The notes: generated by a model from the sequence alone, not told the origin. Shown: positions 16,717-25,688, counted from the stretch's first letter. The stretch: 64,000 nucleotides of DNA from Selenomonadales bacterium OttesenSCG-928-I06 (GCA_030266395.1 JAJDHX010000002.1:1-64000), one strand, 5' to 3'. Numbers and translations: made by a program.

Positions 16717-16751
16717 AAAATCACACCCTTTTTATTCATTAAAGGTAATTT

Positions 16752-16780
16752 TTGGTTTTTTAGCGAATTTCTAACATAAA
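16752..16780 (+). promoter_or_regulatory. possible promoter of the lipoprotein gene
   Basis: TTGGTT, 17-bp spacer, CATAAA, ending 27 bases before the TTG start. The match is weak, but some promoter is required because all flanking genes run the other way. Confidence 0.3.
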
Positions 16781-16806
16781 TTAAAAAGTTAAAAGGAGAC
16801 AATAAT

Positions 16807-17286
16807 TTGAAAAAATCATTAATTCTAATCTGCATACTTACTATTTGCTTATTTGCTTTAGGGTGTAGTTCAGATAATCCAAAATTAACAATAGACGAGA
16901 AAATTAATATTCTAATAAAAGAAAGTGTTCCAGAATCGAAACTAATAAAATCAGAAATAATCACTATAGAAGATGGTAAAAAAATTGTGAATATACACGT
17001 AAAAGGAAATGAAGGTTTTACAAATGATCTAGTTAAAAAAGCAGCTTTCCAACAATCCGCAAATATATTTGAAAAATTGTATATATCAAGTTTACCGCTT
17101 AAAACCGTTCAATGTATGGTATATAGACCTTTTAACGATACAAAGGGAAATGCAGTTCAAGAAATCGCTGTAAAGTTAACATTGCAAAATGAAACTGCAA
17201 ATAAAATCAATTGGGATAAGGTTGATAAAATAAACTTCGACAAAGCCACGGATGATGTCTGGGTGCATCCAGTTTTATCAAAATAA
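16807..17286 (+). CDS. lipoprotein encoded by an antisense insert in the tail operon (moron)
   Basis: 159 aa. A lysine-rich N-terminus, hydrophobic stretch LILICILTICLFALG and Cys 20 form a lipoprotein signal (ALGC-SS). The mature part is a compact alpha/beta domain with no family I recognise. TTG start with AAAAGGAGAC upstream. It lies opposite to the minus-strand tail genes, with its own ribosome site and terminator. Surface lipoproteins in such cassettes often modify the lysogen, for example by superinfection exclusion; here that is inference. The minus-strand ORF 16713-16964 is its shadow. Confidence 0.75.
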   Translation: MKKSLILICILTICLFALGCSSDNPKLTIDEKINILIKESVPESKLIKSEIITIEDGKKIVNIHVKGNEGFTNDLVKKAAFQQSANIFEKLYISSLPLKTVQCMVYRPFNDTKGNAVQEIAVKLTLQNETANKINWDKVDKINFDKATDDVWVHPVLSK

Positions 17287-17306
17287 CAAAACAATATTTT
17301 CTATTT

Positions 17307-17330
17307 AACCACCTTTAGGGGCGGTTTTTA
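17307..17330 (+). terminator. terminator of the lipoprotein gene
   Basis: AACCACC/GGCGGTT stem with one mismatch, followed by TTTTTA on the plus strand, 20 bases after the stop. Confidence 0.6.
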
Positions 17331-17361
17331 ATTATCCTTATGCGTGAAACTCTCTTTTTCT

Positions 17362-17562
17362 TTACCTTGACCATGGCGATAAAATTGGTTTCGGTGTTTC
17401 TATATCAGGAATCAGTAAATGTATGCCTCCTTGAAAAACAGAAACATATTTTTGTTCCATATTTGCAGCAATAAGAATATCAGTGTATTTTTCACTACCC
17501 AATGTTTTATAAGCTATATAATCCCACATGTCCCCTAAGATAGTTATATAAGTACTAGGCAT
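17362..17562 (-). CDS. tail protein X (P2 gpX, LysM-like)
   Basis: 66 aa, the usual size. Pattern GDMWDYIAYKTLGSEKYTDILIAANMEQ and GIHLLIPDIE matches gpX. It links tape-measure end and hub during tail assembly. It overlaps the tape-measure gene by 8 bases. Confidence 0.9.
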   Translation of the reverse strand: MPSTYITILGDMWDYIAYKTLGSEKYTDILIAANMEQKYVSVFQGGIHLLIPDIETPKPILSPWSR

Positions 17563-19477
17563 ACGACCTTCTCTCCTTATTTCTTTGAATTTCTGCTATT
17601 CTACGTTCTAAATCATTTAAACTTTCGTCCACTACAGCTTTTATTTTTTGAGCTATTACAGTTGGATCAGTATTACCATTCACAGTAATATTAGGCTTAT
17701 AATCAATGTTAATACTTGTACTGCTGCCACCACCAACACCTAATATTTCGCCTGTTTTACGCCATAAACCTATATTTCTGCTTGTACGTTCATGTGGAAT
17801 AGCCGATTCACCGCTTTGTTCTGCGAAAGTAGTTAAAAAAGCACCTTTACCAAAAACCCCCCCAGTTGAAAGCCCAGGTAATGGTTGAATTCCTGTTTCT
17901 GGAGTTGACATGGTTACATTTGAGTTAATTGGAGCTCCGAGGAACCTTTTTAAACTATTCCATTTATCTTCAATCCATTTTATGGTATCTTTAAATTTAT
18001 TTAATATTGCGTCTGTGAATTGCGTTAATGCAGCTTTCGGATCATCCCATAAAAGAATAAACCACTGTTTTACTGTCTCCCAATTAGTTACTAAAGATAA
18101 TCCTGCAGCTATGAGCCAACCCACGGGAGTAAGCATTAAAGCGAATTTCACAATTGGAGTATCCCACAAGGTTATAAAAAAGTTTTTCACAGTATCCCAA
18201 TTCCTATAAAGTAGGTATCCAGCAGCGACTAATGCCATAACTCCCACTATAACCAAGCCAATAGGGTTAGCATTCATAGCTGCATTCAAGAGCCACTGAG
18301 CCTTTGTCATCCCTGTTGTTGCACTTGTCACAAGAAACATCCATCTGTGAAATTTTATCATTCCAATTAAAACTGATCCTACAGTTCCTTTTAATGCATT
18401 GTACGTCCACCCTAATATACCAACAGATAGAGTTAGACCCGCAACTGCGGCAGCAGTATAACCTAATGTCTTAGCTAATTTAGGGTTCTCATCTGTCCAG
18501 ACAACTATATTTGTCGCTACTTGTGCTGCAGACTTCATTAATTCAGCCGCTTTTGGTAAAAAAACGCTTCCAAATGCTATTGCAACACCCTCTGTTGCAC
18601 TCTGCAGCTCAATCATTGCACCCGCAGCATTATTTGTCATCGTTTTAGCCATTTTATCTGCTGCACCATCACTGTTTATAAGAGCATCTCGTAAGCCTAC
18701 CATCGCATCATTACCTTGATCAAGAGCCGCTGCCCAGCCTGAAATCGATTGAGTACCAAAAATAGCCGATAAATGCTGCGTCTTCTGTTCTTGTGTTAAA
18801 TCTTTAGTTTTATCTGACAAATCAGCCATGATAGAAGCGATATCACGCATATTTCCTTCGCCATCTATAATTTCAACATTTAGTTCTGCTAATGATTCAG
18901 CCGCGTCTTTTGGTGGATCTATCAATCTAAGCAAACCCGCTCTCATAGCCCTACCTGACATGCCTGACTTTACTGCTGCATTTGCCATTAGTCCAGCGAT
19001 AGCCGACGTTTCTTCAAGCGACATTCCTACCATTTTTGCTACCGGCGCTACATATTTCATAGTCTCCCCTAGCATTTCAACAGTGGTATTTGTGCTAGTT
19101 GCTGTTTTGGCGAAAATATCCGCAACATGACCTGCCTTTGCTGCTTCTATACCGAAACCTGTCATTGTGTCAGATACAATGTCCGCTGTCACAGCTAAAT
19201 CTACATTGCCGGCTGCTGCTAGAGACAACATCCCTGGCATTGCCGCAAGGATCTGCTGGGTATTCCACCCCGCCATCCCTAAAAATGTCATTGCTTCTCC
19301 GGCTTGCGATGCTGTATATCTTGTACTTGCACCTAATCGTCTAGCTTCTTTATCTAAAGTTGCGATCTCTTCGGCATTTGCACCTGTTATTGCTTGAACT
19401 TTGGACATGGTTGCCTCAAAGTCTGCAGCAACTTTACCCGCGTATATGAGAGGAGCCGCCATTATAGCCCCTGTCAT
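17555..19477 (-). pseudogene. tape-measure protein, C-terminal part (frameshifted)
   Basis: 640 codons open from MTGAIMAAPLIYAGKVAADFEATMSKVQAITGAN, the conserved core of TP901-type tape measures, with membrane-like segments (TLGYTAAAVAGLTLSVGILGW and later) that could cross the host membrane during DNA entry. It is not an independent gene: the N-terminal 100 or so residues lie in the overlapping frame at 19434-19793. Joining at the A8 run would give about 745 aa. See the A8 site and findings. Confidence 0.85.
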
Positions 19478-19793
19478 AATAACACCTGCATTTTTTTTGG
19501 CGTCCTGCTGCAGCTTCTGATTTCATATTCTGAGCTGCATTTAACCGACTCTGCGAATCGTTCAATTTTTTAATTTGGGAGTTGGTCTTTTCCATGGCCC
19601 GGTTATATGTTTCTTGGCTAACGGTTCCAGCTTTTAAACTAGCCTCTAGCTGTTTTTGAGTATTATTCAGATCCTGCATTTGCTTTTTTGTCTTGTCTAG
19701 TATCGTATTTGCGCCATTAAAACTGTTTCTAAAACTAGCGTCTACTTTACCAGCTACTTTAAAAGCAAATTCAAACATCTTATTTCCGGCCAT
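19434..19793 (-). pseudogene. tape-measure protein, N-terminal part (frameshifted)
   Basis: MAGNKMFEFAFKVAGKVDASFRNSFNGANTILDKTKKQMQDLNNTQ is the standard start of this family, and the coiled coil continues to MKSEAAAGRQKK. After the A8 run this frame turns to KCRCYYDRGYNGG and stops. In the other frame the sequence continues as NAGVIMTGAIMAAPLIYAGK. The start codon overlaps the E' stop as TAATG. Confidence 0.85.
19491..19498 (-). other. A8 homopolymer at the tape-measure frameshift
   Basis: The coding strand reads CGCC-AAAAAAAA-TGCAGG. With seven A the two tape-measure halves join as RQKNAGVIM. The extra A may be a real mutation, a slippage site or an assembly error. Confidence 0.8.
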
Positions 19794-20283
19794 TATTTCC
19801 TTCTCCCTTCTTTCTCTATATCAATAGTTGTTTCAATCCATTCATCTAATTCCTGGAGTGATATGTTTAAATAAAACTCCATTGAGGTATGAGTATGTCT
19901 TGCCAATATCTGAACGCTCTTCCTAAATTCTTTTAAGGATTTCTTTTCTACAAATCCCCTGTGAACAAAAAACCATTCACCATACCTAAAACACTTGTAA
20001 AATCAAAGCCTTTTAGATCTAAAATATCATCGTATTTTAACCCTGTTGCTCTTGCTGCAATCAATGCTTGGTAGGTCATTGAAAAAGTGATACTAGGAGT
20101 ATTATCTCCCATACTTCGTGCTGTTTTTTCTATATTTAAAAGGTCTCTACCAGTAATTTTTTCAAAATCGAATGTTATTTTTTCTATTTTTCCTTCTTTA
20201 GTATCTAAAGATTTTTTTAAAACTACGGAATTTTTATCTTCAGCTTCTATTATTCCTGCAGTTTCTTTTTTATCTGTAGCCAT
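19793..20283 (-). CDS. tail assembly chaperone E+E' (programmed -1 frameshift product)
   Basis: Reading gpE to the slippery TTTTTTG at 19966-19972 and shifting -1 gives an extension beginning FVHRGFVEKKSLKEFRKSVQ and ending ELDEWIETTIDIEKEGRRK, stop TAA at 19793-19795. The fusion is 163 aa. It occupies the place before the tape measure where P2 makes E+E'. The extension is not an ORF-track entry because it lacks its own start. Confidence 0.75.
19948..20283 (-). CDS. tail assembly chaperone E (unshifted product)
   Basis: 111 aa: a charged N-terminus, then GKIEKITFDFEKITGRDLLNIEKTAR and LIAARATGLKYDDILDLKGFDF, typical of phage tail assembly chaperones (gpE/XkdN-like). It acts on the tape measure during tail assembly and is not in the finished virion. 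Strong ribosome site AAGGAGGGTAAT. Confidence 0.82.
   Translation of the reverse strand: MATDKKETAGIIEAEDKNSVVLKKSLDTKEGKIEKITFDFEKITGRDLLNIEKTARSMGDNTPSITFSMTYQALIAARATGLKYDDILDLKGFDFTSVLGMVNGFLFTGDL
19966..19972 (-). other. -1 slippery heptamer T-TTT-TTG
   Basis: In the E frame the codons are GGT TTT TTG, giving the canonical X-XXY-YYZ heptamer eight codons before the E stop. I recall the same heptamer for P2 E/E'. Confidence 0.75.
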
Positions 20284-20302
20284 ATTACCCTCCTTAAATT
20301 AA

Positions 20303-20326
20303 AAGGGCTGTATTATTACAGCCCTT
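20303..20326 (-). terminator. intercistronic hairpin between tube and chaperone
   Basis: 10-bp perfect stem AAGGGCTGTA/TACAGCCCTT, four-base loop, then CTTTTAATTT on the minus strand. The short T tract suggests a leaky terminator or mRNA-stabilising hairpin. It would lower chaperone expression relative to sheath and tube. Confidence 0.55.
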
Positions 20327-20330
20327 CCTC

Positions 20331-20858
20331 TTAAAATATTCCTAACGCTTCTCTAACATCTGCTAAAATATCTGTACCACCGATAATACAAATATAATTA
20401 AACTTATCTAACTCTAAGAAAGTCTCACCATCGATAATTACTTTGATATAAACAACCTCTAAATCTGTAGTAGAACCTGTTGTCTGGCTGGCTCCAGCGC
20501 TTCCTAAACCCAATTTTTTAGGTCTACATTTCACATAGATTCGAACAGGCTGAACTTTCACCTCGCCGCTCCCAGGATCATAAACTTGTTGAGCGCCCCT
20601 TATATCTAAATCATGGGCATTAGGGGTGGATAAACTTATTAAATGTTTGTTTATTGTTCTCCACTCGAGGCTTATAGACATTGCAGAAAAATGTCCTAGT
20701 ATTGCCGCTTCCACTTCTCCAGCTATCCCTGCACCAGAAACTGTTTCGTTTAAGTTTTCTATATCTGGTAAAGTAATATTAGCTATACCTAATAAATCAT
20801 TAACACCATCATAAACCTTAGTATTTATTAATGCTTCAGGTTGTAATTTGCCTCCCAT
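20331..20858 (-). CDS. major tail tube protein (P2 FII family)
   Basis: 175 aa. GVNDLLGIANITLPDIENLNETVSGAGIAGEVEAAILGHFSAMSISLEWRTI is the family core. It forms the inner tube. It lies directly after the sheath gene as in all P2-like tails. Confidence 0.93.
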   Translation of the reverse strand: MGGKLQPEALINTKVYDGVNDLLGIANITLPDIENLNETVSGAGIAGEVEAAILGHFSAMSISLEWRTINKHLISLSTPNAHDLDIRGAQQVYDPGSGEVKVQPVRIYVKCRPKKLGLGSAGASQTTGSTTDLEVVYIKVIIDGETFLELDKFNYICIIGGTDILADVREALGIF

Positions 20859-20869
20859 CTAGTCACCTC

Positions 20870-22324
20870 CTAATCTTCACCAAATAAGTTTTTCAAATAT
20901 GTTGGATCATATTCTTGAATAAAATCTATTTCTCGAGCTGGTGACGGAGGGGTAATATATACATGAAACTTGACTATACCATCCATTAAATCAATAGTAG
21001 AATTTTCGTCTTCTCTAAACTCTACTCTGCCTCCTAAAATATAGCCTCTTGATGTTAAACTGTTTAACCACACATTCGCGCTTGCCACAATAGTGTCGAT
21101 AAAACGCTTGTTCATTGGAGCGTCAATTTTAGACCAATAAGTAGTGATTAATTCGTTGTTGATCCAATTAAACATTCGTCTTATTGGTATAAATGAGTCT
21201 TTGGGATCCGTCGAAGCCGGATAAACACCTGTTCTATTCCCCCAAAGTTTCCAGCCTCCTATAAAATTAAGACCAGAGACAACTCCCTGACCATTCAAAT
21301 AAGCGGCGTTGTCGACAGCCAGCATTATTTCTGTGCCGTCTTCTAGTACAGTGCCAGCAGATTGTAAATTATGGTTTGACGGGCTCCAATAAGGAACATC
21401 ATCATTAGCCGCATCTGTTGTGCAGATAACCCCAGTCGCTTGAGTACTTAGGTAATATTGTTTATCTCCAAGTTTTACTTTAGGCCAAAACACCATTTGC
21501 ATTTTATCAATATAGTTATTTTGGTTTTTCCAATTTGCAACATCTGAATATTTTTTTACTTCATCTGTAGGAATGTCTACAAGAGCCATCGCCCAGAATA
21601 TGCCATTAACGTTTTTAGCTTTTGCCGTCATTATCGCAGCCACTTCAGGATCGGTAGACCAACCAGGAGCAGATATCAAGCCAGGAATAAGTCTAAAATA
21701 AGAAAAGATTTGATTGATTAGTTCCAAACCTTTATACTGTCCCGTATTTATATCTACGCCACCTATAATGTCATCTTTATCAACTGCAGACGGATCCACT
21801 TCATCATATGCTACAGTTAAACTTGTAACTAGTTCCCCTATTGCTCCACCATTAAGAGCTGTAATAACTAACTTTTCATCAGAGTCATATAAAGCAGTAT
21901 AGTCAACATCTTTTATAAGAGGTTGACCTGCTTCTGACAATTTAACTTCTAGAGTTGATAAAATAACAGGAGCGTCTATTGTTATTGTGCGATTCTCTAA
22001 AGTTAAAGCCGTGGGAGCAACTGTTATTTTATGTGTGTTTACATCTAACACATTAATGAATACAACTGGTGCCATTGCAAATAAAGCAAACTGTGAATAG
22101 ATCATTTCACAAAGAGAATAATCTCCCCAATACTTAGACATTCCTAATTGTTTTACAGCTTCTGCATAGTTATAACACAAAATAGGCGTATTTGCTGGTA
22201 TTGGATCAGTAGCTAAGTGTATTGGCGCGGTACCTACTACTACAGGTAAACCGGACTCAATTCGCGTAGGAGGAATTATAGAAGTAGGATTTTCACTGCC
22301 ATATATACCGTGTCTGTATGCCAA
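20870..22324 (-). CDS. contractile tail sheath protein (P2 FI family)
   Basis: 484 aa from TTG 22324, which follows AAAGGAGTGAATAA and begins LAYRHGIYGSENPTSII. The track adds 34 codons that overlap the preceding gene. Landmarks: THKITVAPTALTLENRTI, GLELINQIFSYFRLIPGLISAPGWS, GGWKLWGNRTGVYPAST and FIPIRRMFNWINNELITTYW. It contracts to drive the tube through the envelope and marks the phage as a myovirus. Confidence 0.95.
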   Translation of the reverse strand: MAYRHGIYGSENPTSIIPPTRIESGLPVVVGTAPIHLATDPIPANTPILCYNYAEAVKQLGMSKYWGDYSLCEMIYSQFALFAMAPVVFINVLDVNTHKITVAPTALTLENRTITIDAPVILSTLEVKLSEAGQPLIKDVDYTALYDSDEKLVITALNGGAIGELVTSLTVAYDEVDPSAVDKDDIIGGVDINTGQYKGLELINQIFSYFRLIPGLISAPGWSTDPEVAAIMTAKAKNVNGIFWAMALVDIPTDEVKKYSDVANWKNQNNYIDKMQMVFWPKVKLGDKQYYLSTQATGVICTTDAANDDVPYWSPSNHNLQSAGTVLEDGTEIMLAVDNAAYLNGQGVVSGLNFIGGWKLWGNRTGVYPASTDPKDSFIPIRRMFNWINNELITTYWSKIDAPMNKRFIDTIVASANVWLNSLTSRGYILGGRVEFREDENSTIDLMDGIVKFHVYITPPSPAREIDFIQEYDPTYLKNLFGED

Positions 22325-22325
22325 A

Positions 22326-22586
22326 TTATTCACTCCTTTCAAAAATTTGTTGATACGCACGATATTGTGGCGTACCCTCTGTATTAATAGCCGCTTCTGT
22401 TTCAGCCATTTTTGCGACAGGTACAAAAAGCAAATTCAATAAAGAATATTTGTCAAATGCTCCTTGCGCTTGATTTAAAGGTAATCCGCCAATATAAACT
22501 GCATATTTTTGAAGTCCAAAACGTGTTAAATTTGGACCTAAATAAATAAACCGCGAACTAATCACGGATTTTGTTTTAATACTCAT
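22326..22586 (-). CDS. small tail-region protein upstream of the sheath, 86 aa
   Basis: Starts MSIKTKSVISSRFIYLGPNLTRFGLQKYAVYIGGLP. Good ribosome site CAGGAGGTTTTTAACT. The end overlaps the sheath ribosome site. Many contractile phages carry a small unknown gene here; no family assigned. Confidence 0.6.
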   Translation of the reverse strand: MSIKTKSVISSRFIYLGPNLTRFGLQKYAVYIGGLPLNQAQGAFDKYSLLNLLFVPVAKMAETEAAINTEGTPQYRAYQQIFERSE

Positions 22587-23052
22587 AGTTAAAAACCTCC
22601 TGAACCTGTGGAATGTTATATTCTAAATCTATAAAACCTACCCATGTTGGTACTGGCTGGTCAACTGGTTCTGGGTATTGTGAAACTAAATCATTTACTA
22701 ATCTGAAATATTTGGCTATAAATTTATTTTTTAATAAGGCTTGGCGGTTAAATTCTACCCAGTTATACAACTCGCGCCAAGCTCCGCTTTTTTCCTCGCA
22801 ATATGTAACGAAGTATAAACGCACAAAAGCCGTAGACTCACCACCACTTAAATCCAGCGGTGCATCTACGACTTTTAATAGTGAAACTTCTATTGCGGGA
22901 GCTTTTTTTTCTTTAGCATAGTCTCTAATATTAATGTGTCCGGATTCTATTTTCAAAGGAGTATCTTTTATTTTATCCTCAAATGAAAAATAATTTTTAT
23001 TTACTTCTTTTAAAAACTCTGCCAAAGAATCAATTAATATGATAGGTGTCAC
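22576..23052 (-). CDS. tail terminator/completion-like protein, 158 aa
   Basis: Soluble alpha/beta protein (IDSLAEFLKEVNKNYFSF; VEVSLL-like strand; VRLYFVTYCEEKSGAWRELYNWVEFNRQALL) with the look of proteins that cap the tail tube or join it to the head (Mu gp37-like). GTG start with GGAGGTG upstream. Assigned mainly from its position between gpZ-like and sheath genes. Confidence 0.55.
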   Translation of the reverse strand: MTPIILIDSLAEFLKEVNKNYFSFEDKIKDTPLKIESGHINIRDYAKEKKAPAIEVSLLKVVDAPLDLSGGESTAFVRLYFVTYCEEKSGAWRELYNWVEFNRQALLKNKFIAKYFRLVNDLVSQYPEPVDQPVPTWVGFIDLEYNIPQVQEVFNYEY

Positions 23053-23609
23053 TTTAAAACACCTCCTAATGTCGCATCTACTTCATGCTCAAACCTTGTC
23101 TGCAGTTGTTCTGCTCCTCGTTTCTCCATTACTTTTATTACTTTCTTATTCCCTAACATTTGAGGGACAGATGGGCCTTGAAGCTGTTTGATTGGATATG
23201 CGCTTTTTGAAATTCTTCTAAAAACACTTACTCCTTTTTTACCGCGCGCCAAAAAAGCACCCTCTATAATACCTCCACCTGATTTCTTAACTTTAACAGT
23301 AACAGGTCTTTTAGGTTTCCCAGAAGGCGCCTTATTTGGTGACACTTTAAATTCAATAAGTGGCTTAGATCTCCCACGTGACGTTATTTTTGAAACAAGA
23401 CTACTAGGACTCGCTTTCGTTACTTTAATGGTTCCATTTACATCTTTTGCTTTTACGATATACTCAGATCTTACTTGTTTGACTCCTGCAGTTCTTGCGC
23501 TTTGAACCGCTCGGTTCATTGCTCTACTGATTGCTTTCGGTAAAGCATTAGGAAAACTCTTGAATAATGCTTCCGCACGTTTTAAAGATTTCTCATCTAT
23601 AGTAATCAT
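23049..23609 (-). CDS. minor tail protein Z-like (lambda gpZ family)
   Basis: 186 aa, basic. SLKRAEALFKSFPNALPKAISRAMNRAVQSARTAGVKQVRSEYIVKAKDVNGTIKV is the conserved N-terminus of prophage minor tail protein Z, which acts at the head-tail junction. It overlaps both neighbours by four bases. Confidence 0.8.
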   Translation of the reverse strand: MITIDEKSLKRAEALFKSFPNALPKAISRAMNRAVQSARTAGVKQVRSEYIVKAKDVNGTIKVTKASPSSLVSKITSRGRSKPLIEFKVSPNKAPSGKPKRPVTVKVKKSGGGIIEGAFLARGKKGVSVFRRISKSAYPIKQLQGPSVPQMLGNKKVIKVMEKRGAEQLQTRFEHEVDATLGGVLK

Positions 23610-23947
23610 AACGCTGTTAACTGTGTCAAAATTAAAGTAAGTAAGCCTTTGTCGTTTTCACTTGAAGCAACGGTATAAACTGCGTCATCAAAACGAATAC
23701 GTTGATCTTCCACAGGTACATCAAACATATCTTTAGTTCTAACATGTACAGTTATGGTTTCTCCAAAAAGCCCATCATATTTAGCATTAAGACGAATGTA
23801 AAGATCCCTACTAATATTCCCCTCTTTGATTGCAAGACATGTAACCTTTTTTTCTCTTTCTAGATCACTAAAAGTATGTTTATCAGCAAAATCCTCAAAA
23901 ACCATTAACACTTCATCAACGTCATCAAAAAGTATATCTCTCAACAT
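23606..23947 (-). CDS. head-tail connector protein (FII/head closure-like)
   Basis: 113 aa with strands around RLNAKYDGLFGETITVHVRTKDMFDVPVEDQRIRFDDAVYTVASSENDKGLLTLIL, typical of phage head-closure proteins. Position before gpZ and after the capsid gene supports it. Confidence 0.7.
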   Translation of the reverse strand: MLRDILFDDVDEVLMVFEDFADKHTFSDLEREKKVTCLAIKEGNISRDLYIRLNAKYDGLFGETITVHVRTKDMFDVPVEDQRIRFDDAVYTVASSENDKGLLTLILTQLTAL

Positions 23948-23951
23948 TACC

Positions 23952-24239
23952 TTAATCTCCTTGTGTGTCTTCTGGATCTACATCAGGGATATCTACTCCA
24001 TTTTCACCTTTTTCATTTTCATTCTCGGTTTCATCACCACTTTTAGGTTTATCCCCTTTATTAATAGGTGGCTTCGCTTTTGCACGTTCTACAATTGCCC
24101 CTCCCACTGCATTTTTGATTAAGGTATCGGCAATTTTATCATTAACATTAGGGATAATTGGTCCATTTTCTGTACCAGGACCATATAATTCACCTTTATA
24201 TTTAACTTTAAATCTTTTAACTTCTAATGTCTTAGTCAT
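23952..24239 (-). CDS. small head-region protein with acidic tail, 95 aa
   Basis: N-terminal half KRFKVKYKGELYGPGTENGPIIPNVNDKIADTLIKNAVGGAI, then a Lys/Pro linker and an acidic tail (DETENENEKGENGVDIPDVDPEDTQGD). Similar small proteins follow capsid genes in lambda-like heads; function unclear. Confidence 0.6.
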   Translation of the reverse strand: MTKTLEVKRFKVKYKGELYGPGTENGPIIPNVNDKIADTLIKNAVGGAIVERAKAKPPINKGDKPKSGDETENENEKGENGVDIPDVDPEDTQGD

Positions 24240-24248
24240 AGTTCCCTC

Positions 24249-25301
24249 CTATTTAACTTTGATAGTATAAAAATCGTTGCCATCTGCTGGCATAATTATT
24301 TGTCTGCTTGACACTTTTAATGTTTCCGTATCACCTGCGATGTCGCATACATATTTAGGGATGTACATGCCTTCATAAGTTCTCCATGTGCCTTTTCCCT
24401 CAGTTCCTTCAAGTTGAGTAATAGCACCATAAAGTCTTGTACCTTGTCCTGGAACACCTACAATAAAATAATCGTTTGGAAGATAATCCTTCATTGTTCC
24501 GTCAAAATCTTCATATTTACCTGAATATGTGTAAATTTCTAGACCTCTATATTTACCAAAATAGCTAAATCCTTGATATGTTATGAATTTAGGAGCTAAA
24601 CTACCAACTTCTATATTTCGATAATCAAAAAATTTAGTAAACTCATCATTATCTAAAAGATACTCTGTTACATTAGGGGAACACACTGAAAAAATAGAAT
24701 TAGGGTTTATCGCAGAAGCCACTACAGCATCGATTGCCTTTTGAAGGTCTTCGGTAACAGTTGCTGTAGCTTTATCCCACGTATGAGTATCTGTTAGAGT
24801 GATTATTCCATCACCCGGGAAATCTATAGTACTTACAATTGGAGTCACCGCATCATCAGCGAACCCATTAATTGTAACTTGACGACCTATTAAAAAGTCT
24901 GCTACCATTTTTTCTTCTGCACGGATATTCATATCACGCAATTCAACTAAATCTTTAGCTCTAATCGTTGCGGCACGTTGCGCAGGGGTTTTAGTACTAT
25001 AAACATTTTCACCGAATCCTGCCCCTTGTATCTCACTTTTAGTAAGCGGTCTTTGAGGTCCTGTCATTGGGGGCTTATATTTAAATTTAGTGAATCCGTC
25101 GCGAGCTACGTTTACACCACGACTAAAACCTTCTACAATATAAGGTGCTATTTTTTTACCACCTTTTCTATAGTCGAATTCAACTTCTTCAGTCACAAAA
25201 GTTTCCACTTTAGGGAAAAATAGATCCCTTAGAGATACTACCGGTTGCGGTATTCTCTCAATCGCGCCTAGCATTGTTATTGTTTCATTCATATTTGCCA
25301 T
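24249..25301 (-). CDS. major capsid protein (lambda gpE family)
   Basis: 350 aa, the normal size. Landmarks: SLRDLFFPKVETFVTEEVEFDYRKG, APYIVEGFSRGVNVARDGF, KTPAQRAATIRAKDLVELRDMNIRAEEKMVADFLIGRQVTINGF and a C-terminal ISSRQIIMPADGNDFYTIKVK-like end. Forms the icosahedral shell. Follows the decoration gene. Confidence 0.95.
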   Translation of the reverse strand: MANMNETITMLGAIERIPQPVVSLRDLFFPKVETFVTEEVEFDYRKGGKKIAPYIVEGFSRGVNVARDGFTKFKYKPPMTGPQRPLTKSEIQGAGFGENVYSTKTPAQRAATIRAKDLVELRDMNIRAEEKMVADFLIGRQVTINGFADDAVTPIVSTIDFPGDGIITLTDTHTWDKATATVTEDLQKAIDAVVASAINPNSIFSVCSPNVTEYLLDNDEFTKFFDYRNIEVGSLAPKFITYQGFSYFGKYRGLEIYTYSGKYEDFDGTMKDYLPNDYFIVGVPGQGTRLYGAITQLEGTEGKGTWRTYEGMYIPKYVCDIAGDTETLKVSSRQIIMPADGNDFYTIKVK

Positions 25302-25307
25302 TTATAA

Positions 25308-25688
25308 TTAGCCCTCCTTGTGATATTTTTCGCTAGTTAAGTAAATATTTAAACCTCTTAACGCCTCTTCGTGATCCGCTATTTCATCAGATCCGCCCAC
25401 AGTGAGATATTCTCTGTTAAACATACCTGACATATAGCAATCAATATCAACATCGCCTTCTGTTGTATCTATTTCTTTAGCCAAAACATATTTAGCTGTT
25501 TCAGACCCATCAGTAGAAGCACTATCTACTAATTTACCTTTACCGCTGTCTGTAACCACACCCAATACTGAACCTCTTTTTAAAATACCTTGACCACTTG
25601 CAACAGTAATAACTTTTAACAGTGCTGTAGGTTCTGTACCACCGATAAGTTGATCAAAACCAAAATTTATTGACGTTGTATAAGCCAT
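25308..25688 (-). CDS. head decoration protein (lambda gpD-like)
   Basis: 126 aa. LKVITVASGQGILKRGSVLGVV and DCYMSGMFNREYLTVGGSDEIADHEEALRGLNIYL fit the gpD family that stabilises the expanded capsid. Confidence 0.88.
   Translation of the reverse strand: MAYTTSINFGFDQLIGGTEPTALLKVITVASGQGILKRGSVLGVVTDSGKGKLVDSASTDGSETAKYVLAKEIDTTEGDVDIDCYMSGMFNREYLTVGGSDEIADHEEALRGLNIYLTSEKYHKEG

Noticed and set aside
16713-16964. Minus-strand ORF of 83 aa
   Set aside because: Shadow of the lipoprotein gene on the plus strand, which has a lipobox, ribosome site and terminator.
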